NCBI GenBank assembly: GCA_023260735.1
Contig: JALQUL010000270.1
Coordinates: 1 to 7,335, forward strand
Reading direction: 5' to 3'
Origin: Limnohabitans sp.
Lineage (GTDB): Bacteria > Pseudomonadota > Gammaproteobacteria > Burkholderiales > Burkholderiaceae_C
Length of the DNA: 7,335 nt
Every line of letters starts with the position of its first letter. Position 1 is the first letter of the stretch. This document shows, in pieces, positions 5,721 to 7,335 of the stretch. The notes below the pieces were generated by a model. That model had not been told where the DNA came from. It searched no databases and saw nothing but the letters and a program-made list of their open reading frames with translations. Both the position numbers and the translations under genes were made by a program.

Positions 5721-7238
5721 TTATCTTTGGTCACTTTTGCTTAACAACAAAACGGGGATAAGACCCACTAATACTAAAACCAAAGACGGCACTGCCGCTT
5801 CTGCTAGGCGTTCGTCCCGGGCTAGTTGGTAGGCGGCTACTGCTAGGGTGTCGGAGTTAAAGGGGCGCAAAACAAGGGTGGCGGGTAACTCTTTCATCAC
5901 ATCGACAAACACCAATAAACTTGCCGCCAATACCGATGGTCTTAATAAGGGCCAGTGGATTTTTTTAAAAATAGCCCAGCCCTTTACACCTAATAACTGT
6001 GCCGACTCATCTAAACTAACAGGCACTCCTTGATAAGCACCTTGCACACTTTGCAAAGCCACTGATGAAAAACGAATGAAATAAATCCATAATATTCCTA
6101 AGCTAGTCCCAGTAATCCAATAACCTAATTTCAAGTTGGGATAATAGGTTTGCCAAGTCATAATCGGCATTAATAAACCCACTACTAAAACAGCACCGGG
6201 CACGGCATAACCTAAATTTAAAACTTGTACAGCGACATTTAATGTCTTAGAGGATTGCACTCTTTGTAAATAGGCCAATATCAAAACCCAACTCACAATT
6301 AACAATGCGCCGGTTGCTGCTAACTGAATACTATTAATAGTCCAGTGTATAAAATTAGTCCACACCAACTCTAATGTAGTGGAGTAAATAGAAGCTATTA
6401 AAATAGCAACAGGCAAAATAAATGCCAACAACAAGGGTAATGCGCAAATAAGGCTGGCTATTATTTGGCCTTTTAATGCCAGCTGAATACGGGGCGCTTG
6501 TGTGCCTAATCGTTGGCCCTTGCCTACAAATCTCAGTTGTTGTTGAGCTTGTTTTTCTAATATCACCACTACCAAAATAAATACTAATAAAAAACTAGCC
6601 AACTGCGCTGCCGCTAACTTGTCATCCATGACCAACCAAGCTTTATAAATTCCGGTTGAAAAAGTAGCTACACCAAAATAACTGGTAACACCGTAGTCGG
6701 CAAGTGTTTCCATTAACACCAAGGTAATGCCTACGGCTATAGAAGGCCTTGCCAAGGGCAAAATGACTTTTACAATTTGCTTAGAAATAGATAAGCCCAA
6801 TAACTGTGCAGCATCTAATAAATGATGCGACCTTTGTAATAAAGCGCTGCGAGTTAATAAATAAATATACGGGTATAAACACAAACTGAGCACCACAATT
6901 GCACCTGGCAAACTTCTAATTTCTGGAATAAGTCGACCTTCGAGTTCAAATGTGTTTCTGAAAAAGTTTTGAAAAGCCCCACTAAATTGAAAAAAATCAG
7001 TGTAGGCATAAGCCAATACATAAGCGGGCATCGCCATGGGTAACAATAAGGCCCACTCCCACCATTGTCTGGCTTTAAACTCAAAAATACTCACGCACAA
7101 AGCGCTTGCGACCCCCAGCATGGTGCTACCCAGCAACACCCCAAAAGCCAAATAAAAAGTATTAAGCGTGTACTCGGGTAATAAATGCTGAGCCATTTCT
7201 TTTAAGATTTTCTTTGAACCAAGGGCTAAGATCACCAT
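5721..7238 (-). CDS. fbpB: FbpB-type ferric iron ABC transporter permease, apparently lacking its first membrane segment
   Basis: This is an inner-membrane permease of a ferric-iron ABC importer; it would work with a periplasmic iron-binding protein (FbpA) and an ATPase (FbpC). Family marks include LPMAMPAYVLAYAYTDFF (66-83), YPYIYLLTRSALL (122-134), YGVTSYFGVATFSTGIY (182-198) and MKELPATLVLRPFN (448-461). Two ATPase-docking loops are visible, DAAQLLG...LP at 142-161 and ESAQLLG...P at 411-430, confirming two fused permease domains. The C-terminal half has six hydrophobic segments (first at 258-286), but the N-terminal half has only five, starting at about 24-52. The expected first segment, with roughly 30-40 residues, is missing. 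The ATG at 7238 has AGGA 5 nt upstream and an in-frame TGA 33 nt before that start; M15 is an alternative start. No fbpC follows. Function may be impaired. Confidence 0.88.
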   Translation of the reverse strand: MVILALGSKKILKEMAQHLLPEYTLNTFYLAFGVLLGSTMLGVASALCVSIFEFKARQWWEWALLLPMAMPAYVLAYAYTDFFQFSGAFQNFFRNTFELEGRLIPEIRSLPGAIVVLSLCLYPYIYLLTRSALLQRSHHLLDAAQLLGLSISKQIVKVILPLARPSIAVGITLVLMETLADYGVTSYFGVATFSTGIYKAWLVMDDKLAAAQLASFLLVFILVVVILEKQAQQQLRFVGKGQRLGTQAPRIQLALKGQIIASLICALPLLLAFILPVAILIASIYSTTLELVWTNFIHWTINSIQLAATGALLIVSWVLILAYLQRVQSSKTLNVAVQVLNLGYAVPGAVLVVGLLMPIMTWQTYYPNLKLGYWITGTSLGILWIYFIRFSSVALQSVQGAYQGVPVSLDESAQLLGVKGWAIFKKIHWPLLRPSVLAASLLVFVDVMKELPATLVLRPFNSDTLAVAAYQLARDERLAEAAVPSLVLVLVGLIPVLLLSKSDQR

Positions 7239-7335
7239 AGTTGTCCTGTAGTGAGTTATAGAAAACTTCCTTCATAACACCATCTTCTTTAAAATGACTT
7301 TTAGCGTTATCGGAGATTTCCTTTAGAAAATTACT
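7162..7335 (-). CDS. Partial open frame overlapping the permease start, unidentified
   Basis: On the minus strand a frame is open from the right edge (codon at 7335-7333) for 57 codons to a TAA at 7162-7164. It overlaps the first 77 nt of the permease gene in another frame. The product is hydrophilic and charged, with no membrane segment; it includes FYNSLQDNYGDLSPWFKENL. I do not recognise it. Three readings are possible: the 3' end of an unrelated gene joined to a truncated permease, an upstream part of the permease shifted by one base in the T run at 7200-7203, or a chance open frame. Its sequence reads like real protein up to about 7205 and less so after it, which favours one of the first two, but this is a judgement by eye. 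Confidence 0.35.
   Translation of the reverse strand, partial: SNFLKEISDNAKSHFKEDGVMKEVFYNSLQDNYGDLSPWFKENLKRNGSAFITRVHA
7244..7247 (-). promoter_or_regulatory. Shine-Dalgarno for the 7238 permease start
   Basis: AGGA on the minus strand lies 5 nt before the ATG at 7238, an acceptable spacing. It favours this start over M15 (ATG at 7196), which is preceded only by AAAAGAA. If the frameshift explanation for the permease start is right, this site is fortuitous. Confidence 0.45.

Noticed and set aside
1..7335. CRISPR arrays, rRNA or tRNA genes, complete insertion sequences.
   Set aside because: No regularly spaced repeats, no cloverleaf or rRNA-like stretches, and no transposase gene or paired terminal inverted repeats were seen.

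Overview
The window looks like chromosomal DNA from a fairly AT-rich proteobacterium, probably gamma or beta. The family mix supports this: ArfB, a one-HMA Cu+ ATPase, a YbfB/YjiJ-type MFS protein, a YhcG/DUF1016 nuclease and an FbpB-type iron permease. Leucine codons in the AT-rich genes are mostly TTA and TTG. The lineage is inferred from family distribution only and cannot be narrowed further.

Layout, left to right. Positions 1-188 hold no gene I can support. A minus-strand arfB (189-596) encodes a ribosome-rescue peptidyl-tRNA hydrolase. It is divergent from a plus-strand pair: a copA-type copper-exporting ATPase (732-3113) and, 5 nt later, a YbfB/YjiJ-family MFS transporter (3119-4333), followed by a likely intrinsic terminator (4340-4376). 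The divergent intergenic region carries candidate back-to-back promoters and a perfect 12-bp inverted repeat. The right arm of that repeat ends 2 nt before the copA ATG.

From about 4380 to 5700 the composition changes. A minus-strand DUF1016/YhcG-type PD-(D/E)XK nuclease gene (4511-5560) is visibly richer in GC and uses CTG/CTC leucine codons, unlike its neighbours. It stands alone, without partner defence genes, and looks horizontally acquired. A G-rich tract (5637-5707) separates it from a minus-strand FbpB-type ferric iron ABC permease (5721-7238).

The permease is the most irregular gene. Its C-terminal half has six predicted membrane segments and its N-terminal half only five, the first being missing. 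The place where that segment should be encoded is occupied by an unidentified, hydrophilic open frame (7162-7335) entering from the right edge and overlapping the permease start. No ATP-binding subunit gene (fbpC) follows downstream; the nuclease gene lies there instead.

Functionally, the copper pump and its MFS neighbour probably form one transcription unit for export. The permease would belong to an iron-uptake system whose partners lie outside the window or are lost. I do not see a clearly new multi-gene system. The best leads are the copA leader inverted repeat, the acquired lone nuclease and the damaged or rearranged permease start.
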